A DNA stretch of 64,000 nt from Antennarius striatus (GCF_040054535.1 NC_090778.1:15102501-15166500); one strand, 5' to 3'; counted from the stretch's first letter, positions 1-14,700 are shown. Notes: a model not told the origin generated them from the sequence alone. Numbers and translations: made by a program.

Positions 1-538
1 CCTTGTGTGAAGTTCTATTGTTTCTGTCTGGACAAAGATTTTTTGAAACAGATGCAATTTTAGCAAAGGAAGGGAAAGGTGACTGCATCCTTAAGCTTTC
101 CATTATAAATTTGATAAAAATAAAATGTCCTTAAATACTAATAAAAGTTGACTTTTGCTAAAATTAAAATGCCAGCACAGGATAACATCTCTATCAACTG
201 AATTATTCAGTTGCTAGATATGTTTTTCATCAGTGGCATGTCTGCAAATTTAAGTGCAGCGCAGATCAGATCAGATTCAACATAAGAAATATTTAGTAAA
301 CGGCAAACGTTGAATTTATCAACAAACACAACAATCGGTAAGGGGATAAGAAAGAAGTCTGGGCCACTCGCTAAGAATTAAAGTTTCACACCAACAAAAG
401 GAGAAGAGGATAGCTTCCTCTCATTTGTACTCAGTTTTAAATGACTGATCAACAGCACACCCTGCTGAAATAGAAACACATGTAGACTCTGCTCAATGGA
501 GGGATGTTTCAGTGAATGACATCACATCCATTACTCAC

Positions 539-1896
539 ATATTCTGGCTTTTCCAACAACAATAACTTGATCTTGTTTACAGCTGATGGAGTCTAAAGAC
601 AAAAAAATATAAAAGGTTAGTATTAACAATAACAATAGACACTAGACTAGATACTTTATTAATCCCGGAGGAACTTGTACATATCCTAACGCTAAGATGG
701 AGTCTACATATTATACCAAAACTGTCACGGTTTCGAACATAACTTGCACATGAATGACAAGACACAAGCACACTTTGATCCTGAGTAAATATCTACAGTT
801 TGGTTTGATATTTTTCCATTTGAATTTCCACTCCATGAAAATGAATGGCTGAATGTGAGGAAAAGGAGGGATCTCAGTTTTTGGGCAGGAGGATGTAGGT
901 ACTTGTAAGAATGAGGCAAGCTACACTAGCTGAAAGGAGTGTACTTATTTATGTGTGCTCTTGTATTGTGCTTCCCATTAAACCACACATCCCGACTGTG
1001 TCCCAACCTGGAGGCATCTCATTGCCTTGTTGTTTCTTGATTGTAGTTGAGTTTCATGGCCATAGAGCACAATCCTCTTCTACCTAATGTGTATTCATTA
1101 TTAATAATCACCACTCTTATATTTACTGAAATAAATGACTTTAGGATCTCCCCAGATTTTTAAAACAGTAATAGTTGGGTAACTTAAAGATGCATGTTCG
1201 GAGCTATTTTGTATACATATGTTTGATCTCTAGTCTGTAATTTAATCAGATAAGAGAATAGTTTTTAAAAATGGCTCACGTGGTGGGGAAAAGCAGATGA
1301 TATAACGATAGGAGGGTCAAACTATGCCAAGAAAAACATTTGATCAACATAACAAAAAATAAACTTAGATTACTACAACAAACTACGCAAAAACATGGCA
1401 GGACACAGAAAGATGATGAATGACGTGAGGACTGTAAAAATAAAATAGAAGAACCCACTGAAACTGGTCAGAATGATCCGAAGTTCGTTGACAGGAAGCC
1501 ACATTAGCTTTCAAATAATCATGGTTATTATAAAATATGACATCCTGTTTGACGTCATCCCTGCGTACATTGTGTTGTTATACTATAAGCTCATCTTCAC
1601 CATGAAGATTTGTAAATGAAAGGCAGCCGAGTTGTACCGACGACAGTAGTGTACAAGGAGCAAATGTTTGGCTAATGTTAGCTTATCTAACTTCGGATCA
1701 CGTAACGTTACTACGAGCTTCAGCCGCACTTTCTGACGCAATGCATCAACCGAGCAGACAGAACTGACAACCGTTCATAACCGCAGTTATGAACTCTTTA
1801 AAAATGGCAGCTTACCAGCGTCAGCGCAGCTCGAGTAGGTAATATCTTTCTCTTGCTGACCGCTCGGACGGTCGCTCGAACCATGGAGGCAGACAT
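539..1896 (-). CDS. isca1: Iron-sulfur cluster assembly 1, first two coding exons (gene runs off left edge)
   Basis: ISCA1 is a mitochondrial A-type scaffold/carrier that works with ISCA2 and IBA57 in making [4Fe-4S] clusters. Coding exon 1 is 1816-1896 (27 codons, MSASMVRATVRAVSKRKILP then TRAALTL) followed by donor GTAAGC. Exon 2 is 539-592 (18 codons, TPSAVNKIKLLLLEKPEY) between a TTTAG acceptor and donor GTGAGT. Both exons are in phase 0 and follow remembered vertebrate ISCA1 almost word for word. The Arg/Lys-rich start fits a mitochondrial presequence. Exons with the three cluster-binding cysteines are not found in 1-538, so they should lie further left. Exon 2 reads LLLLEKPEY where I recall QLLKDKPEH in human, a mild difference. 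The neighbour tut7 is also its neighbour in human 9q21. The identification is secure; only the 5' part is present. Confidence 0.93.
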
Positions 1897-2872
1897 ATTT
1901 CTCCCGTTAAAATCATAACATTAATCTGCGCAAGTGTGTGTATTTATCAGCCGCCCCGCAAAATATAATCCGGTCAATGATTCGATAACCGGAAGACGGA
2001 CAGGAGCGACAGCCAATTAGATCGCGAGAAACTCAACCAATGGCTGCTAAGGGGAAAGTCAAGGCTAGCTAGCAAGGAGGAATTAAATGTACCGTATTCA
2101 CACTTGATTAATATTTCTATTATTATGATTCGATAAATAATGTTTATCTGATAGGAAATTATGATAAAACATGTGTCTCTAAAACAGGAAAAGACCATGT
2201 CTGCATGTTTTAGATTCTGACGAGTGGTCAACAGGCTTCTGCGGGGATTTATAAAACCATTCTTTGAATCACGTGTACTGGACGAGGGAAATGTGATTTC
2301 AAAACGGATGACATGTGGTCAGATTTTCACACTTTCGTCAGGATCCGAGCAGCACAGTAATGAATGTATTGGTGCTTGTGGATCTTTTTGCTGGGGAGCC
2401 CCTGTAAAAGGGATTGCTTTTACAAGTTAAAATTCCAAATTGAAACTTGTCTAATCAGTTTAGAATACAAAATACCAAATTTATGTGATTTTTTGATGAA
2501 TATTGGAGTTTTTTTTTTTGTTGAGAAATTGCAGCATTCAATTATATTATTCAACTTCTTTACAGTGTCTTAACAACAAAAGGTCTGTCTGGATGGTTCA
2601 CAGGACAATCTGAGGAGAAGTTACTGGTTCCATGTCGATTGAACAAAATGTTTAGACATTTAAGTTCTTCAAAAGTTTTTGAATAAAACAGAGTGTAGTC
2701 CTTCATTCCATATTAATTTAACCAATTCAAAGTACCTGGACATTTCTGCTCAACTTGACCTTCATTTTGGCGAAAAAGCTGCAGCATGTACAAATGACTT
2801 AAGAATTTTCAAAGCTCTAAAAAATTGAATGTTGCTGTAGCGCCACTAGCGCACTCTATTAGCTGAGGAAGT
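1897..2872. other. isca1 upstream region and gene-free gap
   Basis: About 330 bases upstream of the isca1 start are relatively rich in CpG and should hold its promoter; I see no clear TATA box. From about 2230 to 2872 the sequence is AT-rich, and I see no exon or recognisable repeat. Confidence 0.4.
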
Positions 2873-2884
2873 TTGCCTTACCAA

Positions 2885-4010
2885 ACTTCCTCTTCTCCTT
2901 TTGGCTTTTCCCTTCAGGGGCCGTCACAGTTTATCAGTTGCCTCCATATAACCAACTATACCAACTACCTTCATGTCCTCTTTCACTACATCCATAAACC
3001 TCCTCTGTGGTCTTCCTCTAGGCCTCCTGTCTGGCAGTTCAAAACTCAGCATCCTTCTACCAATATATTCACTATCTCTCCTCTGGACATGTCCAAACCA
3101 TCTCAGTCTGGCCTCTCTGACTTTATCTCCAAAACCTCTTACATGTGCTGTCCCTCTGATGTACTCATTCCTGATCCTATCCATCCTGGTCACTCCCATA
3201 GAGAACCTCAGCATCTTCATCTCTGCTACCTCCAGCTCTGCCTCCTGTCTTTTCCTCAGTGACACTGTCTCTAGACCAAACAACATCGCTGGTCTCACCA
3301 CAGTTTTGTACACCTTTCCTTTCATTTTAGCTGAAACTCTTCTATCACACCTGACACTTTTCTCCACCCGTTCCATCCTACCTGTACACGCTTCTTCACC
3401 TCTTTTCCACACTCTCCATTGCTCTGGACTGTTGATCCTAAGTACTTAAAATCCTCAACCTTCTCCCTGTAACCTCACTCTTCCACTTGGGTCACTCTCA
3501 TTCACACACATGTACTCCGTCTTACTGCGGCTAACCTTCATTCCTCTCCTTTCCAGGACAAACCTCCATCTCTCTAGCTTCTCCTCCACCTGTTCCCTGC
3601 TCTCACTGCAGATCACAATGTCATCTGCAAACATCATAGTCCATGGAGATTCCTGTCTAATCATCTGTCAGCCTGTCTATCACCATAGCGAACAAGAAGG
3701 GGCTCAGAGCTGATCCCTGATGCAGTCCCACCTCCACCTTGAACTCCTCCGTCACACCTCACCACTGTCTTACAGTCCTCATACATGTCCTGCACCGCTC
3801 TAACATACTTCTGCCACTCCACACTTCATTTAATTCCAGTTTCTCTCTGGGCATCCTGTCATAAACTTTCTCCATATCAACAAAAACACAATGCAGCTCC
3901 CTCTGGTCTTCTCTGTACTTCTCTATCAACATCCTCAAAGCAAATACCACATCTGTAGTACTCTTTTTTGGCATGAAACCATACTGCTGCTCACAAATGC
4001 TCACTTCTGC
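2885..4010 (-). mobile_element. RTE-type non-LTR retrotransposon (LINE) fragment, 5'-truncated
   Basis: On the minus strand the pieces read, in order, a reverse-transcriptase palm segment (YGFMPKKSTTDVVFAL, then FVDMEKVYDRMP with the first catalytic Asp), the FADD catalytic box (MMFADDIVICSESREQVEEK, 3455-3664), and a C-terminal region (2924-3412) with RRPRGRPQRRFMDVVKEDM. This is the very abundant RTE-like LINE of fish genomes. The endonuclease half is absent and the reading frame is split into at least three parts, so the copy is dead. The 3' end is near 2885. It sits between isca1 and the tut7 3' UTR. The subfamily (Rex3, Expander or other RTE) is uncertain. Confidence 0.85.
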
Positions 4011-5783
4011 CCTTAAACTAGCTTCAACAACTCTTTCCTATAACTTTATTGTATGGCTTATCAGCTTTATTCCTCTGAATAAAGCTGCCACAACTCTGAA
4101 TGTAAAACCAATTGTTGCACACAGATAAAGGAGAACTATATAAAATTTCTTGAGCTGCCCAATTCTTAAGAATAAAATAATCTGTCATACACACAACAAA
4201 TACAATGTCTTGGGAATGCAGTAATACATTACTAGTGCATTTGTGTTTAAACACTAACCAGTACAATAGTCAGTAAAGAAAAGCCAGAGTTGGTCAAGTT
4301 TTTTTTTAGAAATGATTCACAAAGAGGTTTCAAATAAATATTCCAGACTGGGATTTGATTTTAGTTTAATATTTTCACACTGAATGGATTGCAAATTAAA
4401 CTTTCCTGACAGAACTGGGTACCAAAATGTCAAACAAAATCTCGCATTTGTGTCAAACAAAAAAAAAAATCTTTTTAAAAATTCAAGGTTGACATTAAAA
4501 CAAAGCTGTTTTAAAACCAGATGATTCCAACAACAAAGTTCATTTAAAAAAAAAATCTGCTACATTAGGACAACAATAAAGACTGACCGTCCATACTCAT
4601 AGGATAAGCAGGTCTTTGAGACATTGATGAACATAATTAAAGGGAGTAAACCCTCACAGTGCAGCTACCCATCTGTGGCACCATTACAAGAAAATGAAGC
4701 CTTTGTGGCAAATAAATACATTTATCCCGCCATTGAACTAAATGAGAAATTAGAAATAAAGTTAAAAAAAAATTGCAGCAGTGTACACAATCAGTTGGAC
4801 CTGTGTGTGTTAAACTTTCTTAACTATATTCTTGAACAAGAGCTACTATACGTCCCTATGTGAGGACATAGACAGGCCGGAGTCATCAGAACAAACCATT
4901 TTACCGTTCTGTTGTTTCCTATTCAAGAAAGTTGAACGGCATCATGTGTCAAAACAATCAAAAAGATCTTGAAAAAAAATCTACTGGGTTGTTTTCTCAA
5001 CACATATGCTTTCAAGGTTAGACAGACTGAATAGTAGATATCAGTGCAGATAAAGTGATGAGGACTAAAAATTATGCAGAAGATACACTACAGGAAGTTT
5101 GTTTTTTTTAACAATCCATGACTCTTAAATTGTATTTTTTTGTAAAATCTCAACAGGAAATTCATCCTAAAAACATATAAAAATAAAATAATGAAATGGT
5201 ACTTCTGTCTGATTTAGTTGAATTTGAACTGACCCTGATTCTTGAGGGAGCAGAGAAGATGTCTAATCACCAGTTGTGGTTTTCTTACCTCATAATCTTT
5301 TCTGAACCAATAAAATCAATTGTAAAAGGCAAATATGTCATCTGCTGATACATTACGTAGTGATGAAAACCGAACCTATGTACTGTAATACATCAGACGT
5401 TTCTCAATCACTTATATTTCACACCAATCAGCGAGAAATTTCTTGAAATGCTACCATTTAAAAAAACACCAACAAAAAAACAAACATACACCTTGACTGG
5501 CAGTGTAGGTAAACAAAGACATAAGGTGACCACACAATGGCTTGTCTTGTTAAAATGAAAAATTTAAGAAGCTCCTCTAAGGAGATTTTTTTTTTTTGAA
5601 GGGGGGGTGTGTGTTTCACATAAAAAGGCCTTATTTGGCTTCAAGTGAAGGTGTCCTTGCTTTGGCTTTTAACAGGCTCCCATTGGCCCAGCAGGTCATT
5701 TCCGACTCGAGGGTTTCCGAACTTTGGGTTACTGTCTGCCTGGACAAGCATAAAAACGTGCCATGTGTAACCACAGCTGCTGC
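4011..5783 (-). other. Probable tut7 3' UTR and gene-free AT-rich stretch
   Basis: This follows the tut7 stop codon on the minus strand. It is AT-rich and I see no second gene. Minus-strand AATAAA signals occur at about 4053 and 4069, close to the 5' end of the LINE, and could end a long 3' UTR, but the true cleavage site cannot be fixed from sequence. Confidence 0.35.
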
Positions 5784-8700
5784 TCATTCCAATGGGTTCT
5801 TCTTCTGACCAGAGCGACCCAAATTTCTGTAGGCTAAACTACCTAAAAGAAAGCAGAACTAATGTCAAAAGTTATGCAAAAACATCTTTTTGACCTGCAA
5901 GTGATAAGGAAAGAGACCAGATAATTCACGCTGTGTCTGATGCCCCTCCACACAATGTCGAAACTTTTTGAAAACGCAACTTTTTTGTTGCGTTTACGCC
6001 TTCCGTCCACATGACAACGCAGATATCAGGACGAAAACGCAACTTTTTGAAAACACTGGCGAAGGCGAAATTTTTTGAAAACGGCGGGTCTGAGTTGTCG
6101 TGTGGACACTGTATCTGCAACTTTCTCTATCCGGGGGCGTCCCCTGCGTGCTGATCAACGCACTGATGCGGATAAGTGTGGACGGAGATCTTTTTGAAAA
6201 CGCTGTCGAGTGGACGCAAATCTTTTTCTATGCTGGGTGAAAAAAGTTAAGTTTTCAAAAACTTCTGGCACCGTGTGGATGGGGCCTGAATCTTGGTGAA
6301 AATGTTTCCTATATTCACAGAACTCACCTCAAATAAGCAATACACATTTAAATCAATCAAATGTTGAACTAGTAGCTGAAGCATCAACTCTAAAGTGTCA
6401 TTATGATCAAATATGTGACTGTATTAAACTTGTCAGCAGCTTGTTTTCACCCACATCCATTGGTTGCTTTAAGTCTTCAGCAGTGTCATACAAATTATAC
6501 TGAATGGACTTCCAAAGCCTTGGTCTAAAAGGTAGGGCATGGGCCAGAAAAAAACAGAATCATATTTTATGCCAATTCTAATAGGAAAGCCCTTTGTTCC
6601 GGTCTGTTCAATAAATGTTTAAGACTGTTCACTTTGCTGAGGCTTGCTTCCTATAGAGGGTGTGAAGTAAAACTCCAGGCTAAACCTTATTGTGACCCAT
6701 AACTCCAGTCCCTCTCTTAAATTGATATCTAGCGGACTTAGCCACAGCTGCACGTGGGCAGCAGGAATACAGGGCAATGCTGCAACAACAGCTATTAAAA
6801 GGTAAAAATAATCTGTGTCTCCTTGTCTTTAGCCCATGCGAAACCCTTTTATTTTCATGAGACTCAACCAATAGTATTTTTCCTATGATCCTGCTGACTA
6901 ACGTGATTGGCAAAACAATCTCACGTGATCAACAATTCAACTGAAAACAGGACATCTATCATTCATTGTAAACTCACATACCTGCTTGTGGACTTAATAT
7001 CACATTTTGTGGCTTTCTCTTCTTATGCTCTTCTTGAACAGATGGACCCTGAAAAACAGAAGATTACTAAAGGTCTAGCTGTAGCCATGTACAGTTGTGC
7101 TCAAAATAATAGTGCCTTTAAAAAGGTGAGTAAATGTCAAAACTATTCAAATAAATTGTACTTTAATGAACACAAATGTAATGGGGACACTGCACATTAA
7201 ATTTCAAAGCAAGAAAATTCAAAAAAATTACATTTTATAATCTCTCCCAGAAAGTCAAGAAATGTAATGTTCAAAAAAATAGCAGTGTTGACATTGGTCT
7301 TTGGAAACTCAAAAGTCCACCGTACAAACTAAGAAATTCTTAAAGAAACTTTGCTGAGTATGCTAAACTAATTTTTTGTTACAAAACCATGGTTTCTGAT
7401 AACTGCGTCACATCTTTGGTGCATGGAGTCAACCAACTTCTGGCACCGGTCAACAAGTGTTGCAACCCAGGTCAATTGCACTATGTTTAACTATTTCTTG
7501 GTTTTGCCTCATAAATTGTAGTTTTTATGTCAGCCCACAAGTTTTCTATGGGATTTAGGTCTGGAGATTGTGCTGGCAACTCCATTAGTTGGATGCTGTT
7601 TGTCTGGAAATATGATTTTGCTCGCTTGCTGGTGTGTTTGGGGTCATTGTGTTGTTGAAACACACATTTCAGGTGCATTTCCTCTTCAGCATATGGCAAC
7701 ATGACTACTTCCAGTAATCTGATGGACTCAAACCGATCCATGATCCCTGGTGTGTGATAAATAGAACTGATACAATAGTATGAGAAACATCCTCATATAA
7801 TTATGCTTGGACCACCAAGTTTAGCAGTCTTCACTGTGTACTGTGGATTCAATCCCGAGTTTGTTGGACGTCTGGCAGACTGTCTGTGGCACTTAGAACC
7901 AAAAAGAACAATCTGACTTTCATCGGTCCAACAATATTACGCCATTTCTTTTTAGGGTAGTCAATGTGTTCTTTGGCAAGTTGTAACCGCTTAAGCATGT
8001 GTCTTTTTTTAACAATGGGAATTTGCAGGGGCTTCTCGCTGGTAGATTAGCATCACATAGATGTCTGACTGTAACAATACTCACAGGCACGTTTAGATCT
8101 TCTCTGATCCTCATGGAGCTGATCATTGGCTGAGCCTTTGCCAGTGTGGTTATCCCCTGATCCATTCGAGAAGTTGTTTTTCTTTTTCGTCCTCGTCTTT
8201 CTGGTTTTGGCTGCCAGTTTAAAGCGTTTAATATCATTTTAGCTAAACAGCCCTTTAAGTTTCTGCACTTCTTTTTAGGTTTTTTTCTATATTAAGAAAC
8301 ACTCTTCATCAGAACAGTGTATTGAATGACCCATTTTACTGGGGTTTTCAGGACAAATACACAGCCAGCGTATATAATGTCAGCTGCCTTGATCCTTAAA
8401 TAAGAACCTGTTAACATTTTTTCCCCCACAGAATCCAGGCCCTCCCTATTTGAACTCACCACTGCTATTTTTTTGAACAAATCCCTCACAGTTAATCATT
8501 CAGTTTTACAGAATCAGTAGAATGCACGGCAGGCCTGTTGGTTTTCTATACCTTTACTATACCATCCAGAAACTTACTTGCGGCGCCAAGGTTGAAATTG
8601 TAACAAAAACAGTGATTTATCTTGCTACTGTTGAGGGTCTGCTATTATTTTGAACATAACTACATAATCTCCTACAAGGTAGGTCAGAAATGTTTTACAT

Positions 8701-11700
8701 TTTTCACTGAGATCTCACCTGTTTCTCTTTTTCTCTCAAGTTTCTCAAGTGGGATGAAGAGGAGGAAGAAAAGTTTTCCATCTTCACATTACCTGCCAAA
8801 TGACAAAGATTAAAGCAACCAATGCAATGACATCTCCTTATTACATTATCAATGTATAGTCAGTGTCTGTTTCCATTTTCTCAAATTTAAAACAAAATCA
8901 CAAAATTTCTATTATAGGATATACAACATCATTGGAAAAAAAGTCTTGAAACAACCTGCAGGGCCTCTGTATAGCTGACAGTCCTTCTTGATGTGGGAAC
9001 TCGACCCACACAGGTAGCAGCAGCGTACATCCAGTGCTTCTCTTTTCCTCCAGTTCTCGTTATTATGTCTGACTGGATCCTTGGAAACTCCTCCTGCATC
9101 CACTTTGTCCCAGGAGTGCTCTGACACTCTCTCCACATCCTTTCTATACTTCACCCTTGGACAAAAAGATCAAAATCATTTAGTTTGATACAGAGACATT
9201 TATCTGAAAATTAACACCGTGGCAAATCCATTTAAGCAGCACGGATACACCTACTTCTTACGCATGGGACAGTCCTTCATGAAGTGGCCGATCTTCCCAC
9301 AAATGCGGCAGCAGCGGTCATTAGGAGCCACTTCTCCCTCAGTCAAAACCTCAGGATCAAAGAAATACTCCTGACATAGACCAGGACAAGTCACAGGTTC
9401 AGTTATCCAACAGTCATAGTCAACTTTATTGTCAATTATACCATATATGCACGAGATACAGCACAGATGAAATTAGTCCTCTCAGACCCACAGGCAGTAA
9501 AAAAACACAAAAGAACCGCTCTAGCAGGAGAGAGAGGAGCCGCTAGGTTCAGGAGCCCGAATAAGTTTGTTGCAGTGAAACCCAACAGAACCCTTCAAAA
9601 ACCAAATCTGGTGTGTAGACAGAGTACCTGGTAATTGGGGTATGCAGGAGGAAGGGCTTTTACTGGTGTGCCAAACACCTTTCTGCCATTAATGAAAGCC
9701 TTCATGATAAAGTTCGTCACTGTTAAAATGGCAAAAACAAGAAGTGACACATCAGAGAAACATCTGGAAAGAAAAATTACACAAGACAGAGCAGGACAAG
9801 AAAACAAAAATGATAAAAGGCAATAATACAAAAATAGTCTTACTTTTCCTGGAAAGCCCAGCACCAAGATTATGATTTAGGTCAAATGGATCTGTAGTAT
9901 CAACAAAGAGAAAAGAACTTACAGATTTACTTGTTTTTTTTCTATGTAAAAAAACCTGCCGCACATTTATACTGAAGCCATTTCAATTCAGAAACATTAT
10001 AAAAGGGTACTCTGTTATTAGTGACACTCATTTAACAATCATTTCATGATAGTACTGATTCCCAAAGTGCCAAAACAAAACAGTTAGTCTTTGTCACACA
10101 AACGGACCTTCAATGACAATATATTTGGATGTCCATTGCTTGTTGAAGGTGGTGAGGCAGGCGTGTTGACGGATGCAAACAACGTGCTCTCTGAAGTCGA
10201 AGTCTTCGGTATAGAAGCGCAGCAGGCCGAGCCACAGCTCCCCAACAGACTCTGAGTTCTTCCCATAGTGTGGCCAACGACTGGGCTGCAGGGGGAAGAC
10301 GATATTGAAGCGATATTAAAGATGCTGTAATGCATACTGGGTGTCACGCACAGATTATGTGTAAAATTATACAGCACTCACAAGTGTTTTCAAGTCATCA
10401 AAGAAGTACACATTCCAACCATCAACTAGCACCTCTGGCTTCTTCTGTCCATCGTAAATCTGCAACAGACAGTGGAGTTGATGTTTGTGGATGTCCAGTA
10501 TCAGAGAGGTCAATTTTATGTTTGCATACTAACAATACAGAGATTTTTTTTAAAAAGAAAAAAAAGAGAACATAATGTTGGCAGAGATCTGATCTGTTCT
10601 TGAACAGTTCAACACCACAACCAAAAAAATCACTGAAGGCTATTTGACTGATGAATAAACCTAAACCTGAGAGTAAACTGTAAACCTGAGAGAAAACTGG
10701 ATTTTTCAAGCGGGAACACAGATTATGTGTTAAAGTTGATTTGCCTTAACATTTTCAAACTGAAAGTGTGTTTAGAGATAAAAATATAGTTCTCGTAAGT
10801 TTTTACTACATAATTAAAACAGTCCAAATACTACCTCTTGAAGCACGGGGATAACTGGTGGGTCCCTCTGCTGGAGAAAGAACAGCACCATGAGAGTGTA
10901 GGCATAGGATGAGAGGCTGCCACGTGAAGCATCCCCAATGTCACAAGTCTGTAATCAAAAAAAAAACCTCATGATGCAATATATACACATGATCAAAATG
11001 CAACTCAATACTTCAGGATCAAAAATATATCCAGACCCCGTATCTGTTGGAAATACATAAAGCATACTCACTTTGGCAAAAACCTTCATGACATAACAGA
11101 GGGTCTTCACCCTCCTATCAATGGCAGCATAGGAAGCTAGCAGGTGCGTGTTGTGCAGGGCCTGAGAAGAGACATCAGTCTTAGACTGTTTGGAAGTGAC
11201 TTAAAGTAAAACTATTTATCTTTTTATGAATATGAGATTTGAACAAAGATAGAGAAGTTTAAAAAGTTCTACCAGAGTGTTGTAGAGGCTAATGTCCCCC
11301 TCCAAGCCAGTGCTAAGATGGTAGAACTTAACGATGGGTACTTTTGCAGTAGTGATGGGTAGGACGTTCCTCACCCCTGATGACAGGGTGCAGATGTAGA
11401 AGTAAGAAAAATGTTGTGCTTTTATATTTTAATGTTTTTTACACATTTGTAATTTATAATCATACTTTGCAATGATTTTTTTTTTTAAATAATTGTGGGG
11501 AAATCCCTGATGAAACCATTGAGCCCGCTATGAGCCGCTGAAGCAATGTTTTGTTTTGTTTTCTTTTTACCCCAAGATTTCAAATCTGTTACACAGAAAC
11601 AATGGGTTTTTTGGAGAGTGTTCCATTTCTGAGCCGAGGTACTAAAGGTAGTGTAGTAAGATTCTAATCTCTTTGAGTCAGATGTGAGTCTTTGGATCTG

Positions 11701-14700
11701 CATAAATAAAACACAATCTAACTGATTACTAACCTTGATGTTTCTTCAGCATTCTTGCCAGGTTTTCAATAATACAAATGCAATCACTATCCTGTGAAGG
11801 AAATTCATTCAGCATTATTTTCTCTGAACTACAATTAAAACAGAATACCCTCAAATTACATCTCTGTCCATTAACTAAATGCTTATTCAAGAGTTCGATT
11901 GTCTATTTTCCACTTAACATTAACAAATCAAACCCTCATGCAAACAAATAATGGAAATAAGTCTCGCACTGCGATTAACTGACTACTCACATTTATGCCC
12001 TCTTGTCCTTCAAGCACCATACAGATGTCTAGGTCGCTCTGTCTGAAGCCAAAGCCATTTTTAGAAGATCCAAAGAGTTGCAGCCGAGCCCCTGAACATG
12101 AAAACATGATTTGTCAGATTCACTATTTTAATGAAGTAAATAAGCCAGTGAATCAAGATTGTTTCATGGACTATCATACTAGTTTCACTTTGAAACCATA
12201 AAGATACTAAATGTGAAGTTTGTGGTATACTTCACCAGCAAAAAATCGTCGGACAAAAGCCTCCAGATCTTGAAGGATGCACTCTCTTACTTCCATTTCC
12301 AGTTCATCTGGGGCGAAGTCAGCTAAAGAAGGAGACACACACCGTACTCGGATCAGACCAGTGACCAGCTTCATTACACAACCAAAACAGTCCACAGGAT
12401 GTCAGATGTAATAATTGTTCTCACATATTAAAAAAGACATTGTTGTACTTGTGGAAACTATCAGTTTGTAATCCCTTGTTCAAACAGGCTTACGCAACAG
12501 CTAGATACAACCAAATGCCTTTCAGGAATATTTACATTGGAAGCTTTACTTTTATAAGTAAATTATATTCAAGATGTGCAACAGTATTTCTCTTGTAACA
12601 CTGCTAAATATTTGACAAAAAAAAACAACATTTAGGTAAACGGCATTTTTTCATCCCCATCAATACAATTATCTCTGACACAAATACCTACGCAGCCATA
12701 GGATACTCACTGGAACACTGTTCACAGACTTTGTTCAGGATGCTGAGAAAACCTGGGGTTAGTGGGGGTAAAGAATCCAGCTGCACTTTCTTGAAATCTT
12801 CCGGACAGTCTTTCTTTAGATGTCCATCACGTTTGCATAAGCTGCACACAACCATGTGTGACTAAGAGATTGAAGATAGTTTAATTTGGATTAGGCATAT
12901 TATAAATTTTATCCGCGATTTATATATATATATATATATATAAAAAATTTATTCTTTTTTCATGAAAATGAAAGAAAAATTACCTTCCCTCTGGTGAAAG
13001 CTTGCTTGGTAAAGTCATAGGACTGTGTCTTCTGTTTGGGGGTTTTATTTTCCTGGTTCTCCTTTTTAATGACATCCTCTGAAGATGGAGGTGAAAGATT
13101 CACAAGCGCCAACTCTACCTCGTCTTCATCCATTGAGCCGGGTGTGTCAAACTCTGGCCCCTCCTCATCGGACAGGAGCTCCCCCCCTGAGAATTCATCC
13201 ACGGGGAAAATGTCCTCATCCTCTGTGGTGAAGCTGTCCAAATGTTGTCTGTTAGACGCGTCCAAATAAATATCTCCATCTTCATCCTCTTCATCCTCAG
13301 AGAGACTGCTTTTGCCTCGGTCCACTTTTTCCTTATGTGTCTCATCATCAGAGTCACTGTATTCTTCAACTTCCTCCTCTTCCTCAATAATGCAATCAGA
13401 GTCTTCGGGACAATTGTCTGCAGCGTGCTGTGACTGACTGCCTAGTTGACTAAAACTTGGTGCTGGATCTTCATTCGAAGGAGCCTCATCGGCTCCTTGA
13501 ATGTGTTCACTCTGCGTTTGTGCCTTGCGACCTGAAGCAGGCGCATTGAGAGGCAGTGCAAAGTACTTGTATGTCGTTTTCAAGCAGTGGAGGATATATT
13601 CAAACATTTGCTGACTGTTCACGAAGCGAGCCACATTTCTCATGGTTGCGAATGGGTCTGAAATAGTGACATCATTTATTGTTAAATGTATTTAAATCCC
13701 ATTTAAATAATGTCAATTATTTAAAAAATTAAGAGTCCTAAACAAGTTCACGTGTGTTTCAGTACCAATGAAGAGCTAATCACCAGCCCAGAAAACCTCT
13801 CAAAGCAACACTGACAAAATGCCAATTAATAGATAGAACAATAATTAAAATTGTGAAAGTTTCTGACCCTCCACTGCAATGCGTTTCTTTGGCCAGTCTT
13901 TTATCTCTCGGGACAGAACAGCACTGGTCCGTACACTGATGACATTGTCAGCCATGTTAAACTCCAGAGAATAGAAGCGAAGCATTTCAATCCAAAGCAG
14001 CCCGATTTCCACAGGCGGGTGAGGAGTTTGGAATACCAGAGGCACCTGGAAGGAAATATATAAAGATAGGATGGTAGATTAAATAAGTTGTCATCAAGAC
14101 TGTAGTTCATCTAGTAAGCATAAACAATCAATTTCCCTGGGTGAACATCAATATGACCAGACTTTTCTTCAAAAAGTATCATACATATTTTGGTCACCTT
14201 CAAATGCATTGGAAGTGATCAGATGCAACAGGAGATGCAAGACATTCATAACGATATCACCTATTGTATTAGAAAACTGAAAACCACTGTCCAACACAGT
14301 TGAAAACAAAAAGTATTACATGATATATTAAATGATTGGATATAAGGGAACATCAAACTATTCAAATAAAAACCTGCAATTGAGTTTTTATTATTACCTT
14401 TCCCGTCAAACAGGAGCTCTCTGCTGGCTTTGATGACTCTTTGGAGGAAGGGTTATAAGCCCAGTGTAAATATCCATCCTCAACATGTGTGAGACTGAAG
14501 TCTGCCAGTCTACTGAGTGTAAACACCGTAATCTAAAGATAATCAGGTTATTAGATTAGCTGTAGGTGGAAAAAAGGGGCAAATAGCATGAACAAGAACT
14601 TTTTGAAGCACAACACAAAGAAACACACCTCATGTTTCAGGTAAGTAGGCAAGAGGGGGTCTGTGCGCTGCTGTAAGAAGTATATAACCATAAGGGCGAA

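Noticed and set aside
2973-3449. 158-codon plus-strand frame
   Set aside because: It is the antisense of the RTE-type LINE on the minus strand.
9255-9262. Upstream donor GTAAGA for tut7 exon 24
   Set aside because: It gives an immediate stop in the next exon; the donor GTAGGT seven bases further along restores the frame (CPMRKKVKYRKD), as expected from the family.
13036-13433. Plus-strand frames in this interval
   Set aside because: They are antisense to the large acidic tut7 exon 12984-13657, which has clear homology and splice phase.
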